DNA from: an uncultured Pseudomonadales bacterium
Lineage (GTDB): Bacteria; Pseudomonadota; Gammaproteobacteria; Pseudomonadales; Porticoccaceae
DNA: 44,632 nt
Assembly: GCA_905478975.1 (NCBI GenBank)
Contig: CAJQKW010000092.1
Span: 1-44,632 of the forward strand
Reading direction: 5' to 3'
In this document: one piece after another, positions 25,268 through 33,602 of the stretch
How positions within the stretch are numbered: the stretch's first letter is position 1
Layout of the letters: each line of letters opens with the position of its first letter
Translations under genes and position numbers: made by a program
Notes under the pieces: model-generated
Seen by the model: the letters and a program-made list of their open reading frames with translations, nothing else
The model's database searches: none
What the model was told of the DNA's origin: nothing

Positions 25268-27034
25268 TCAAAATAACCCGGCAAATTCATCAAAGCTGCC
25301 CTTATCCCCAGCCAACTCAAGAACACCCGCGTTATAAAGCCCCTGCCAAGTCACCAGACCCTCACATACCAGCGCCAAATTGCTATGACTGATACTCAAA
25401 CTAAAAGCCACATCCTCAGCACGATACTCAGATGTCAGCAAAACACCCCGATCAATATCCACAACATAGTTTCCAGGACGATCATTTAATACAATCTTAA
25501 AACGCAGATCGGTCTCTCTTGCCGCCTCAACATTCAGCCGCGCACCCAGCGTATGCAAAAACCCAACCCCATCCGCTGACTTATAGGTCTCGGGCAAGCC
25601 CCGTGCCGCAGCCGCTCTGGCTATAGCCCCAAGAGAAATATGGCCATCCATGATCAATGTCTGAGTGAGTAGATAGTTGCGCTCATTGGCACTTTCACTG
25701 GCATAGGCCAGAGCCTTAATCGACCATGACTTAAGCTGGCGCGCCTCGGGATGCTGTTGATCTAGAGCGAGAATATAACCGGCCAGTTCCAACGTCCATT
25801 TAAAGTCTTGCCCCTGATAGGCCTCACGCAATTTATCCATGGCATTCTCGATACCACCAAAGCCATCGACAATTCTGACCGCCCGAGTATAGGGTGAAAC
25901 CGGCGCTAAACCCGCGGCCTCACCACCAAACCATCCCATTAACTGAGCATAAATGCCCCGGGTGATCCAGCTAAGCTTGTGATAGTAATCGCCGCGATCT
26001 TCACCCTGTAAAAACCACTCCGGGTAGGCAAATACATCTTGGACATATTCGCCCGAGCGGTTTTGTCTAATATACCTGGTCACTTCATCGATCATAAATT
26101 GCGCGGAGCGGCGATCATTTCGGGTCATATGACGCACTGCTGCCCTGCCCTCCACTACATCACCGTGACCGCCAATTAACACCTCGGCATTCAGTGATTC
26201 AATGCGCGTCATACTGTCCACGAAGGCTTGAGCATCTCGGCCCGGTTCATGGCGCGGTGTGGACAATATGGCATGGACATGGCTATCGGTGACTGTATCT
26301 CCAGTCAGCACAGCTTGGTTGTCGGGAAACCACAGGGATAGGCCATCATCTAAATCCCCTGGGGTGTATAGCGCCTGAAATCGAAGCCCGGCAAATTCAA
26401 GCCATTCGCCGTCGGCAACAGTCATAGTGGGTGTCACATAAGAGAGGGTTCCCTCCGCACGCAACACTGGCCCGCCTCCGGAGCCCACGGTTCCATAGAG
26501 CCCTTCGGGCAAAACCATACCCAGCTGGGCAAAGGCACGCAAAGTAACGATCGGCATAACCGCACTGGAAACATAGTTGATATTGCGCTGCCAGTTACTG
26601 TGGGCAATAAACGCTGCATTGGGTGCGGCGGCTTTAAAGGCCGCGGAACCGCCCACATGGTCGCCATGACCATGGGAATAAATCACCGCAACAATCGGCT
26701 TGTCGGTAATCTCCCGGATCGCCGCGATGGCCAGCTGTGCTTTCTCAACCCGAAAGCCGGTATCCATCACCACAAGCCCCTCAGGGCCTTCAATAAAGAT
26801 GATATTGCTCATATCGAAACCATGAGCCACATAGATATTGTCCTGAACCCGAATAATTTCGGCCTCAGAAAACCTCTGTTGATGAGCTAGCAGCGCTTTG
26901 TTAGCGGAGGGAGTGGGGGCTTTTAATTGGCTGCTTGAGTCCGCGAAAGCCTTTTCATTAGGGGTGAATAGCGCCATGGCCAACACTAAAATAGTGCTAT
27001 ACAAAATAGTGCTATACAAAAGAGGAATATACAA
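25268..27034 (-). CDS. Exported metallo-beta-lactamase-fold alkyl-sulfatase-like hydrolase
   Basis: A 588-residue relative of the SdsA/BDS1 alkyl sulfatases. The signal peptide ends KAFADS (about residue 31). The zinc site is SHGHGDHVGG (H121, H123, D125, H126), with GDTVTDSHVHA and GGHGDVVEG giving later ligands. The helical dimerisation region (about 330-470) and a C-terminal SCP2-like domain (about 480-588) complete the architecture. These enzymes cut linear alkyl sulfates to alcohol and sulfate in the periplasm, which would feed the neighbouring oxidation genes. The start is uncertain: TTG at 27034 is upstream of a 15-bp repeat that itself contains TTG codons, and an ATG occurs at residue 20. 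It follows the AraC gene by 107 bp on the same strand. Confidence 0.85.
   Translation of the reverse strand: MYIPLLYSTILYSTILVLAMALFTPNEKAFADSSSQLKAPTPSANKALLAHQQRFSEAEIIRVQDNIYVAHGFDMSNIIFIEGPEGLVVMDTGFRVEKAQLAIAAIREITDKPIVAVIYSHGHGDHVGGSAAFKAAAPNAAFIAHSNWQRNINYVSSAVMPIVTLRAFAQLGMVLPEGLYGTVGSGGGPVLRAEGTLSYVTPTMTVADGEWLEFAGLRFQALYTPGDLDDGLSLWFPDNQAVLTGDTVTDSHVHAILSTPRHEPGRDAQAFVDSMTRIESLNAEVLIGGHGDVVEGRAAVRHMTRNDRRSAQFMIDEVTRYIRQNRSGEYVQDVFAYPEWFLQGEDRGDYYHKLSWITRGIYAQLMGWFGGEAAGLAPVSPYTRAVRIVDGFGGIENAMDKLREAYQGQDFKWTLELAGYILALDQQHPEARQLKSWSIKALAYASESANERNYLLTQTLIMDGHISLGAIARAAAARGLPETYKSADGVGFLHTLGARLNVEAARETDLRFKIVLNDRPGNYVVDIDRGVLLTSEYRAEDVAFSLSISHSNLALVCEGLVTWQGLYNAGVLELAGDKGSFDEFAGLF
26988..27032 (-). 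repeat. 15-bp in-frame repeat in the signal peptide
   Basis: AAAATAGTGCTATAC (plus strand) occurs twice exactly (26988-27002, 27003-27017), with a degenerate third unit at 27018-27032 (11 of 15 identical). On the coding strand the units give LYSTI, LYSTI in the hydrophobic core. Confidence 0.9.
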
Positions 27035-27141
27035 AGTAGGTTCGCCTATTTTTTTGATCGATTATAGCATCCATAAGCGACAATAAAGAGCCACCAACTC
27101 AGTCAGCTGTCAGTAGCAAAAATACTTCCCTGCAAATGTGA

Positions 27142-28143
27142 TCAAAGGTTGCTGCCTGCATGCTTTGCTTGTCGAATACGCAACGGCGTGGTTCCCGACC
27201 AACGTTTAAAAGAACGGCGAAAGTTGGCTGAATTATTAAACCCCAGCAGAGCGGCAATTTCTGCTCCAGGCAAATCTGTGCCCTGCAAATACTCAAGCGC
27301 CAGTCGGTAGCGAACCTGATCCAGCAGCTGCTGATATCGACTGCCCTCTTTCCCCAGCCGCCGCTGCAAAGTACTCTCACTCATATACATCTGCTGGGCC
27401 ACCGCTGCAGCGGTGGGAAATTCTGAGCGCGATAACAGCAGCAGCTGCACAACCCGCTCACTCACCGCACCAGAATAATTGTCGTTGGCCAAAATCCGAT
27501 CGCACTCGCGGCGAAACACACCCTGAGCAATAGGATCCGATGTCGAGATAGTCACCGCCAGACTCTCGGCATCAAAGGTCAGTCCGCAGCGGTTCGAATT
27601 AAAGTGAATCGTCGAACCAAACACCGACTCGTAAAATGCCCGATCTCCTGGCTGCCCGTGATTCAACTCAAGGACTGGCGTGGCCCCTTGATTGTCGGTG
27701 AGCAAATTCAGGTTGGTCACCAGCCCGGCATACAGCGCATCTTTATAAAACTGTTCCAGTGCTTGCGGGAGATGCGGCGCGGCACTGCGCAACTCCACAG
27801 ACCCTTCACCTGGTATTAGCTCAATACGCATACTCGGCAGCAGCGCACGCTTGTAACGCACCATTAATTTGAGCACATCATCCACAGTGGCGCTGGTCAT
27901 CAGGGCGTAACCCAAAATACCCAGAGAGACCATATCCAATTTAGTGCCCAGCTTAATACCCAGCAACCTGTCACCGGAAAGGGCAATCGCTCTACCGCAA
28001 ACTTCATCGGATTGGGCGGCGTTAAAAAGCTGTGATCGACTCAAGTCAACGCCGTCTAAATCGGTATTTTCAAGTAGTTGAGTCTTAGAAATACCCTGCT
28101 CTGCTAGCAGATCTATCAATACAGGTAACGCAAGAGAATTCAT
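27142..28143 (-). CDS. AraC-family regulator 1
   Basis: A 333-residue regulator with an N-terminal arabinose-binding-type (OruR/ArgR-like) domain and a C-terminal AraC double helix-turn-helix (MSESTLQRRLGKEGSRYQQLLDQVRYRLALEYLQGTDLPGAEIAALLGFNNSANFRRSFKRWSGTTPLRIRQ). The start at 28143 has GAGG five bases upstream in TTGAGGTATTTATG, exactly as in its paralogue at 32387-33370, so I reject a 32-codon extension. It is divergent from alkB; three copies of the 15-bp operator lie between them. The effector is probably a substrate or product of the oxidation pathway. The metallo-beta-lactamase-fold gene follows and may be cotranscribed. Confidence 0.92.
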   Translation of the reverse strand: MNSLALPVLIDLLAEQGISKTQLLENTDLDGVDLSRSQLFNAAQSDEVCGRAIALSGDRLLGIKLGTKLDMVSLGILGYALMTSATVDDVLKLMVRYKRALLPSMRIELIPGEGSVELRSAAPHLPQALEQFYKDALYAGLVTNLNLLTDNQGATPVLELNHGQPGDRAFYESVFGSTIHFNSNRCGLTFDAESLAVTISTSDPIAQGVFRRECDRILANDNYSGAVSERVVQLLLLSRSEFPTAAAVAQQMYMSESTLQRRLGKEGSRYQQLLDQVRYRLALEYLQGTDLPGAEIAALLGFNNSANFRRSFKRWSGTTPLRIRQAKHAGSNL

Positions 28144-28178
28144 AAATACCTCAAAGCCATAGATGGAAAGCCATAAAA

Positions 28179-28267
28179 TTGACGGTAAATGACCTTTTAA
28201 TTGACCGTATTTGACTTTCTGATTGACTGTATTTGACACTCTTTACCAGCCCACTGTCAATTACAAT
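28179..28267 (+). promoter_or_regulatory. Operator/promoter of alkB: three 22-bp-spaced direct repeats
   Basis: Three 15-bp repeats start at 28179 (TTGACGGTAAATGAC), 28201 (TTGACCGTATTTGAC) and 28223 (TTGACTGTATTTGAC), each 22 bp from the next. Each contains two TTGAC-like halves 10 bp apart. TACAAT at 28262-28267, inside GTCAATTACAAT, is the likely -10, 39 bp after the start of the last repeat; no good -35 is in position, which fits an activator-dependent promoter. The same layout occurs at 33405 and 34546. Confidence 0.85.
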
Positions 28268-28309
28268 CTTCAAAACAGAATTTCCGCAAACAACATTAAG
28301 GAGATCACA

Positions 28310-29509
28310 GTGGCAACTTATACCCTAGAGCACCCAGACAAAGGTTTGATTAGTTACACCGACAAGAAGCGCTACCTCTGGTTGATATCCATGTTAATGC
28401 CAGCTTTCCCGCTGATGGGCGTGGCTATCTTTTATCAGACTGGCATTCAGTGGACTCTGACCCTGCCTCTGGCGGTGAACTACCTGATTCTGCCCTTTGT
28501 CGATCATTTCGTCGGCAGCGATGTCAACAATCCCCCGGAAGAGCTGGTGCCTCAGATAGAGGCTGATAGGTATTACCGTATTCTGACCATGCTCACCGTT
28601 CCTCTGCATTTTGCCGTGCTCGGCGTAATGGCCTATGTGGTGGGCACCAATGATCTGAGTCCTTGGACAGTTTTGGTGATGGCAATTATTGCCGGCGGCT
28701 ACAGCGGTCTGGGAATTAACACCGCCCATGAACTGGGGCACAAGCAAACAGCCATAGAACAGCTGTTGGCCAAAATAGTATTGGCAGTTCCCGCCTATGG
28801 GCATTTTTGTGTCGAGCACAATCGCGGCCATCATGTACTGGTAGCCACGCCGGATGACCCGGCCAGCTCAAGACTGGGTGAGAACATCTATGCCTTTACC
28901 CTGCGTGAAATTCCCGGCACTTTTGTACGCGGCTGGAATCTAGAAAAAACCCGGCTCAATAAACAGGGTAAAGCCACCTGGTCTGTGGGCAATAATATTT
29001 TGCAGTCCTACCTAATGAGTCTGGTATTGCAGGGCACATTGGTTTATTTGTTTGGCTGGATTATGCTGCCCTTTTTGGCGGTACATAACTTTTGGGCCTG
29101 GTATCAGCTGACCTCGGCCAACTATATTGAGCACTATGGTCTGCTGCGTAAAAAGAACGACAACGGTCGCTACGAGCGCTGCCAGCCACACCATTCTTGG
29201 AATGCTAATTATATTATGAGCAACCTGGCACTGTTTCATCTGCAACGTCACTCAGACCACCATGCCAACCCTATTCGCCGCTACCAGAGCCTGCGCAACT
29301 TTGATGATATCCCCGAACTACCCAATGGCTATTACGGCATGTATCTACTGGCCTATATTCCGTGGCTGTGGTTTAAAGTGATGGATAAGCGCGTGTTGGC
29401 CCTGCCCCATATCAATGGTGACCTGAGTAAGGTTAATATACTGCCCTCAAAGCTTAAAGCCACCTATGAGCAATATGGCCAAAGCCAAGAAATCCCTCAA
29501 CAAGGCTAA
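28310..29509 (+). CDS. alkB: AlkB-type alkane/aliphatic monooxygenase
   Basis: A 399-residue integral-membrane di-iron hydroxylase. The three histidine boxes are HELGH (140-144), EHNRGHH (169-175) and LQRHSDHH (311-318), and NYIEHYGL (271-278) is the family signature; there are about six membrane helices. It hydroxylates alkanes or other aliphatic chains at a terminal or near-terminal carbon and needs electrons from rubredoxin, which is not encoded in this window or fused to it. The GTG start is set by AAGGAGA six bases upstream and lies about 35 nt after the predicted transcription start. Expression is probably controlled by the upstream operator and the divergent AraC gene. The DUF1330 gene follows 57 bp later. 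Actual substrate is unproved. Confidence 0.93.
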   Translation: MATYTLEHPDKGLISYTDKKRYLWLISMLMPAFPLMGVAIFYQTGIQWTLTLPLAVNYLILPFVDHFVGSDVNNPPEELVPQIEADRYYRILTMLTVPLHFAVLGVMAYVVGTNDLSPWTVLVMAIIAGGYSGLGINTAHELGHKQTAIEQLLAKIVLAVPAYGHFCVEHNRGHHVLVATPDDPASSRLGENIYAFTLREIPGTFVRGWNLEKTRLNKQGKATWSVGNNILQSYLMSLVLQGTLVYLFGWIMLPFLAVHNFWAWYQLTSANYIEHYGLLRKKNDNGRYERCQPHHSWNANYIMSNLALFHLQRHSDHHANPIRRYQSLRNFDDIPELPNGYYGMYLLAYIPWLWFKVMDKRVLALPHINGDLSKVNILPSKLKATYEQYGQSQEIPQQG

Positions 29510-29566
29510 GGCCCGAAAGAGCCTTTAAGCCATTTGTTTTATCATTTTAAACACAGGAAAGAAAAG

Positions 29567-29857
29567 ATGACCGTTTATATCATTGCTAAATTCACCATTC
29601 ACGATCGCAGTGAATATGACATCTACGAGAGTGGTTTTGCCGAGGTGTTCGCGAAGTTTGATGGCAAGATGCTCAGCGTTGACGAAGAGCCACTGGTACT
29701 GGCGGGAGATTGGCAGGCCACTAGGTCAGTTATCATTGAGTTTCCCTCAAAGGAAAGTGCTTTAACCTGGATGACCTCTGATGAATATCAAGCGATTGCG
29801 ACCCATCGCAATGCAGGAAGCACAGTGACCTCCATATTAGTTAAGGGCCTAGAATAA
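29567..29857 (+). CDS. DUF1330 protein
   Basis: A 96-residue cytoplasmic ferredoxin-like (dimeric alpha/beta barrel) protein of the DUF1330 family: KFTIHDRSEYDIYESGFAEVFAKFDGKMLSVDEEPLVLAGDW, then VIIEFPSKESALTWMTSDEYQAIATHRNAGSTV. Function is unsettled; the fold is shared with small oxygenases and dimeric regulatory subunits. AGGAAAG precedes the ATG at 29567. It is cotranscribed with alkB, which suggests an accessory role. Confidence 0.88.
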   Translation: MTVYIIAKFTIHDRSEYDIYESGFAEVFAKFDGKMLSVDEEPLVLAGDWQATRSVIIEFPSKESALTWMTSDEYQAIATHRNAGSTVTSILVKGLE

Positions 29858-29867
29858 GCTCTCAATC

Positions 29868-29900
29868 AGCAGCCTATAAATCGTTTATTTATAGGCTGCT
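29868..29900. terminator. Hairpin between convergent genes
   Basis: AGCAGCCTATAAA and TTTATAGGCTGCT form a perfect 13-bp stem with a 7-nt loop, between the DUF1330 gene and the convergent DUF5916 gene. No long T run follows, so termination is likely but not certain. Confidence 0.65.
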
Positions 29901-29960
29901 AATAAGCTATTTATAACTATTTATAAGCTGAACACCTAGCCCATAGTGGCGTCCTGAACC

Positions 29961-32243
29961 TCAAAAACGATAGCGAATCTTAGCAATAACCGATTCAACC
30001 TGAACCCCATCCCAGCCCTCGTTAATAAGCGTTCCCGGACCCTCATCACCATCATCGCTGGAGAAGTAACCACCGCGACTGTAGACCAGAAAAATATCGG
30101 ACAGCGGCGCGAGCTGATAACGGTAACGCACTTGCAACGCCGTATCACTGAGGCTGAAGTCATCAGCCGAGCTAGCGGATAAGCCCAGAGTGCCATCGCT
30201 ATTGAGCTGATAACTATCGACCTGCTCTGCGTCTATACCCACCCACTGGAATTTTAAGCGCACTTCTTGCCTCGCCGAGGGGTACCAATCAAAACGCAGA
30301 TCGGCATTAAAGCGGTCAGCGTCAAAACCCGCCAACTGGGCTGTATCGAAATCCCATATCAACCATTCCTGTAGGCGTTTATAACTGAAGTCTCCGGCCA
30401 GCGTGACTGTTTCACTAAGATATATCTGAGTACTAAACTCAAGAGTTAAGGCGACCTTTTCTATCTCATCATATTTAATCTTGGCCTCAACATTAAAAGT
30501 CAGATCATTGCCTCTAGGACTTGAGTATCGCGTCTCTAGCCAGTAACGAGAGGGCTTGGCAAACATGCCATTACCTCGAGACAGTCGATCGTCCCAGCTA
30601 GAGGCAGAGGCTCCAGCTCTTAAGGCCAGTTTACGGGTCGATTTATAGGTCCAGGTATGGTCCCAGTTAGCGCGCAACTTGAGACGATCGCCCTGTGTAT
30701 TCTCGACAATGTCATATTCATATACGGTGCTGCTTGAGAGAATATTAGAGTCAGCCTCATACTCCAGGCGATCATGGCGACTACTGCCAGAAAACTCTCT
30801 AAAATCATTGCGCTTCATAAAGCCCATATCGTTCATATCAAATTTATCACCGTAATGGGATAAATAGACACTGTGGTACCACTCATCACTTGGCGCATAA
30901 GACCAACTAGCCCAGCCAGCAAAATCTTGATCGTCGACAGACACCTGGCTATTAGCGCTATTCCCTTGCTGCTGAACATCGGCACGGAGAATTTGCCCGC
31001 GAAATTCTGTGGTTTCATCTTTGCGCCAGATCATATCCAGCACCTGAACTGTCGCCTCTCTATCGAGAATAGGTCTCTCTGCATAGGTCAGACGATGTCC
31101 AAGGGTCAGCCCATTAACCTTGTGCTGAATCCTACTGGATAAAAAATCACCGCCAAAACTGCCTTTAGAATCATCTTCTCTGACAACAAAAAGACCCAGG
31201 TCAGTGGCCTCGCCGAAATGGGTCACCTTGGCGGCCAAATCAATATCCACAAGACCGCCGCCCTGACCTGCTGGGCCAGCGCCAATCCGCCGAGTGTAGA
31301 GAGTTTGATCACCATTGCGAATATTGCTGCTAAACAGCGATTGATTCTCGGTGAAAAATGGCCGTTTTTCAGTAACAAATGTTTCAAACGCGGAAAAGTT
31401 AACCACCAAATTATCACTTTCCACCTGGCCAAAATCAGGATTAATCGCACCGGTCAGCTGGCTGCTGCTATTGGGTCGCCAGATAAAATCCAGCCCCCCA
31501 TTAAACTCCTCACTAGTGGTTCCCGGCGTGCTGTTTTGCAGGTCACTGCTGTAGCTAATATAGGGAAACCAGTCCAAGGTTGAGGTGGACACCTGCTCCA
31601 CTTCTAATGGCTGCCAATCTTCCATAAAGGTTGGCCGCGAATAATAGGCGTTGGGGAAGGCGAAGCGCAGAGATTCATCAAACACCACTCTGGAGAACCA
31701 CAGAGCAATTTTCTTACGGCCATTTCCGGCATCGGTCATCGGCGCTACAGTCCAGGGAATATGCATCTCGCTGTACCAGTAATCCTTATTCGACGAGGTT
31801 TGGGAATACCAGGTGCCGTCCCAATCTCCGGAGTAGTCGCCGGGCGTGACAATGCCATCCTGCTGTGAGTTAGCCGACCCCACGGTAAAGTCATAGCCTG
31901 CAAGGGCAGTGCTATCGAAGTCGATACTCACGACATTTCGATCTGCTTCAATCTGGGCGTCACGGGGAAATTGCCGATTGACACGCTTTACTGAAGCCGG
32001 CTGATAGTTGCTAAAACCAACAAATATGCCTTCAGAATTGGTGATTACACGCACTTCAGTGGAGTATTTTGCCGAATCACCTGTGAGTGGCTCTACTGTG
32101 ACGAAGTCACTGTATACCTTGGCATCAGCCCACTCCTCTTCATCCAGAACCCCATCAATAACAATGCCGGCAGAAACACTGGATATACAGAATAGACAGC
32201 AACTGAGAAGCAGCCACAGTCGGCTAGAGGATGTATTTCGCAT
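29961..32243 (-). CDS. DUF5916 outer-membrane protein with CBM9-like N-terminus
   Basis: A 760-residue outer-membrane protein. After a signal peptide (cleavage near VSAG, residue 25), GIVIDGVLDEEEWADAKVYSDFVTVEP begins a CBM9-like beta domain; NPDFGQVESDNLVVNFSAFETFVTEKRPFFTENQ is diagnostic of the DUF5916 family. The rest is rich in amphipathic strands and ends in SVIAKIRYRF, a terminal Phe typical of barrel insertion. Members occur with TonB-linked uptake and carbohydrate or lipid degradation; the ligand is unknown. Its setting between alkB and the second AraC gene suggests a role in passage of the hydrophobic substrate, which is inference. No clear ribosome site precedes the ATG. Confidence 0.87.
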   Translation of the reverse strand: MRNTSSSRLWLLLSCCLFCISSVSAGIVIDGVLDEEEWADAKVYSDFVTVEPLTGDSAKYSTEVRVITNSEGIFVGFSNYQPASVKRVNRQFPRDAQIEADRNVVSIDFDSTALAGYDFTVGSANSQQDGIVTPGDYSGDWDGTWYSQTSSNKDYWYSEMHIPWTVAPMTDAGNGRKKIALWFSRVVFDESLRFAFPNAYYSRPTFMEDWQPLEVEQVSTSTLDWFPYISYSSDLQNSTPGTTSEEFNGGLDFIWRPNSSSQLTGAINPDFGQVESDNLVVNFSAFETFVTEKRPFFTENQSLFSSNIRNGDQTLYTRRIGAGPAGQGGGLVDIDLAAKVTHFGEATDLGLFVVREDDSKGSFGGDFLSSRIQHKVNGLTLGHRLTYAERPILDREATVQVLDMIWRKDETTEFRGQILRADVQQQGNSANSQVSVDDQDFAGWASWSYAPSDEWYHSVYLSHYGDKFDMNDMGFMKRNDFREFSGSSRHDRLEYEADSNILSSSTVYEYDIVENTQGDRLKLRANWDHTWTYKSTRKLALRAGASASSWDDRLSRGNGMFAKPSRYWLETRYSSPRGNDLTFNVEAKIKYDEIEKVALTLEFSTQIYLSETVTLAGDFSYKRLQEWLIWDFDTAQLAGFDADRFNADLRFDWYPSARQEVRLKFQWVGIDAEQVDSYQLNSDGTLGLSASSADDFSLSDTALQVRYRYQLAPLSDIFLVYSRGGYFSSDDGDEGPGTLINEGWDGVQVESVIAKIRYRF

Positions 32244-32386
32244 ATAAGAATCGATTTATTATTGTTATAGGATTATGTAAAGAGTCTATGGTATTTCAAC
32301 CAAAGAAACAGCTGTAATACCTCAATTAAGCTGGCCCTGAGGCGTAAAATTGTCAAACCGGGTGCCAACTAAATGACCATAACAGC

Positions 32387-33370
32387 CTAGTTAGCCTGTC
32401 GAATCCCCGCCGGTGTTGTTGACGACCATCGTTTAAAGGAACGGCGAAAATTAGCTGAACTACTGAAGCCCACTAAGGCGGCAATTTCTGCGACGGGCAA
32501 CTCTGTGCCCTCTAAATATTCAAGCGCAAGTCGGTACCTCACCTGATCGAGCAGTTGCTGGAAGCGAGTCCCCTCCTTGGCCAGTCGTCTCTGCAAAGTA
32601 CTCTCACTCATATGCATCTGCTCGGCTACAGCGGCACCGGTGGGGAATTCTGAGCGCGATAACAGCAGCACCTGTTTAACCCGCTCGCTGACAACACCAG
32701 AGTAATCATCGTTGGCCAAAATACGATCACACTCGCGGCGAAAAATATCCTGAGCCACAGGGTCAGAAGAGGTTATCGGCACAGCTAGGCTGGCGGCATC
32801 AAACACCAGGCAACAACGGTCGGCGTTAAAACGGACATTGGGACCAAATATGGATTGATAAAAACTCATATCCTCTGGCTGACCATAATCCAACTCCAGG
32901 CGGGTCGCGGCGCCCTGATTGTCTGTGAGTAATTTTAGATTAGTGACCAGACCAGCAAACAGTGAGTCTTTATAAAACTGCTCTAAGGCTTCGGGCAAAT
33001 GGGCAGCTGAACAGTGCAATTCTAAAGTGCCAGCCCCGGGTATTAAATCAATACGCACACTGGGCAGTACCACACGTTTATAACGTACTAATATTTTGAC
33101 CATATCCCCTGCCGTGGCACTGGTCATCAGGGCGTAACCGAGGATGCCCAGGGAGACTATATCGAGCTTCGTGCCCAGCTTAGCACCCAGTAATCGATCA
33201 CCAGAAAGCTTGATGGCTTTACTGCAAATTTCATCCGCTTGCTGGGAATTGAAAAACGTCGTGGCGCCCAAATCTAGGGTTTTCAAGCCTATTTTTTCAA
33301 GTAGCTGCGTTTCAGATATGCCCTGGTCAGCGAGTAGATCGATCAATACAGGTAACACAGGAGAAAGCAT
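32387..33370 (-). CDS. AraC-family regulator 2 (paralogue of regulator 1)
   Basis: A 327-residue regulator that is collinear with and very similar to the one at 27142-28143 throughout (for example LGTKLD-VSLGILGYALMTSAT, DPxAQ..FRRECDRILAND.YSG, SESTLQRRL.KEG). The C-terminal AraC HTH is intact. The start at 33370 has the same GAGGTATTTATG leader as the paralogue. It is divergent from the SDR gene, with two 22-bp-spaced operator repeats between them. The pair probably arose by duplication and may bind the same sites or differ in effector. It precedes the DUF5916 gene by 143 bp on the same strand. Confidence 0.92.
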   Translation of the reverse strand: MLSPVLPVLIDLLADQGISETQLLEKIGLKTLDLGATTFFNSQQADEICSKAIKLSGDRLLGAKLGTKLDIVSLGILGYALMTSATAGDMVKILVRYKRVVLPSVRIDLIPGAGTLELHCSAAHLPEALEQFYKDSLFAGLVTNLKLLTDNQGAATRLELDYGQPEDMSFYQSIFGPNVRFNADRCCLVFDAASLAVPITSSDPVAQDIFRRECDRILANDDYSGVVSERVKQVLLLSRSEFPTGAAVAEQMHMSESTLQRRLAKEGTRFQQLLDQVRYRLALEYLEGTELPVAEIAALVGFSSSANFRRSFKRWSSTTPAGIRQAN

Positions 33371-33404
33371 AAATACCTCAAAGAAATTGTTGAAAAACCC
33401 GAAA

Positions 33405-33471
33405 ATGACCGCAAATGAGCTGTTCATTGACCGTATTTGACACTGGCCTTTAGTGGTCTGTCAATTACAAT
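33405..33471 (+). promoter_or_regulatory. Operator/promoter of the SDR gene
   Basis: Two 15-bp repeats start at 33405 (ATGACCGCAAATGAG) and 33427 (TTGACCGTATTTGAC), 22 bp apart. TGTCAATTACAAT at 33459-33471 supplies the -10 TACAAT (33466-33471), 39 bp after the start of the second repeat, as at alkB. The predicted leader is about 125 nt long; its first part (CGCAAACAGAATAAACCGAGG region) resembles the alkB leader. Confidence 0.83.
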
Positions 33472-33602
33472 AGGTTCATTAGGATGTTCGCAAACAGAAT
33501 AAACCGAGGCTTTATTATTTTGCGCTTGGCCTAGAGGGCTAATCGCCACTGTGCAACATTCAGACCTAGCCAATAATAAAAATTAGAAAAGAGGCAACTT
33601 TA

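Noticed and set aside
28233-28267. TTGACA at 28233 as -35 partner of TACAAT
   Set aside because: The spacing is 23 bp, too long for a sigma-70 promoter. The hexamer is better explained as part of the third operator repeat.
28223-28309. Longer alkB reading frame starting at 28223
   Set aside because: It begins inside an operator repeat and upstream of the predicted -10; the GTG at 28310 has an excellent ribosome site and fits the family.
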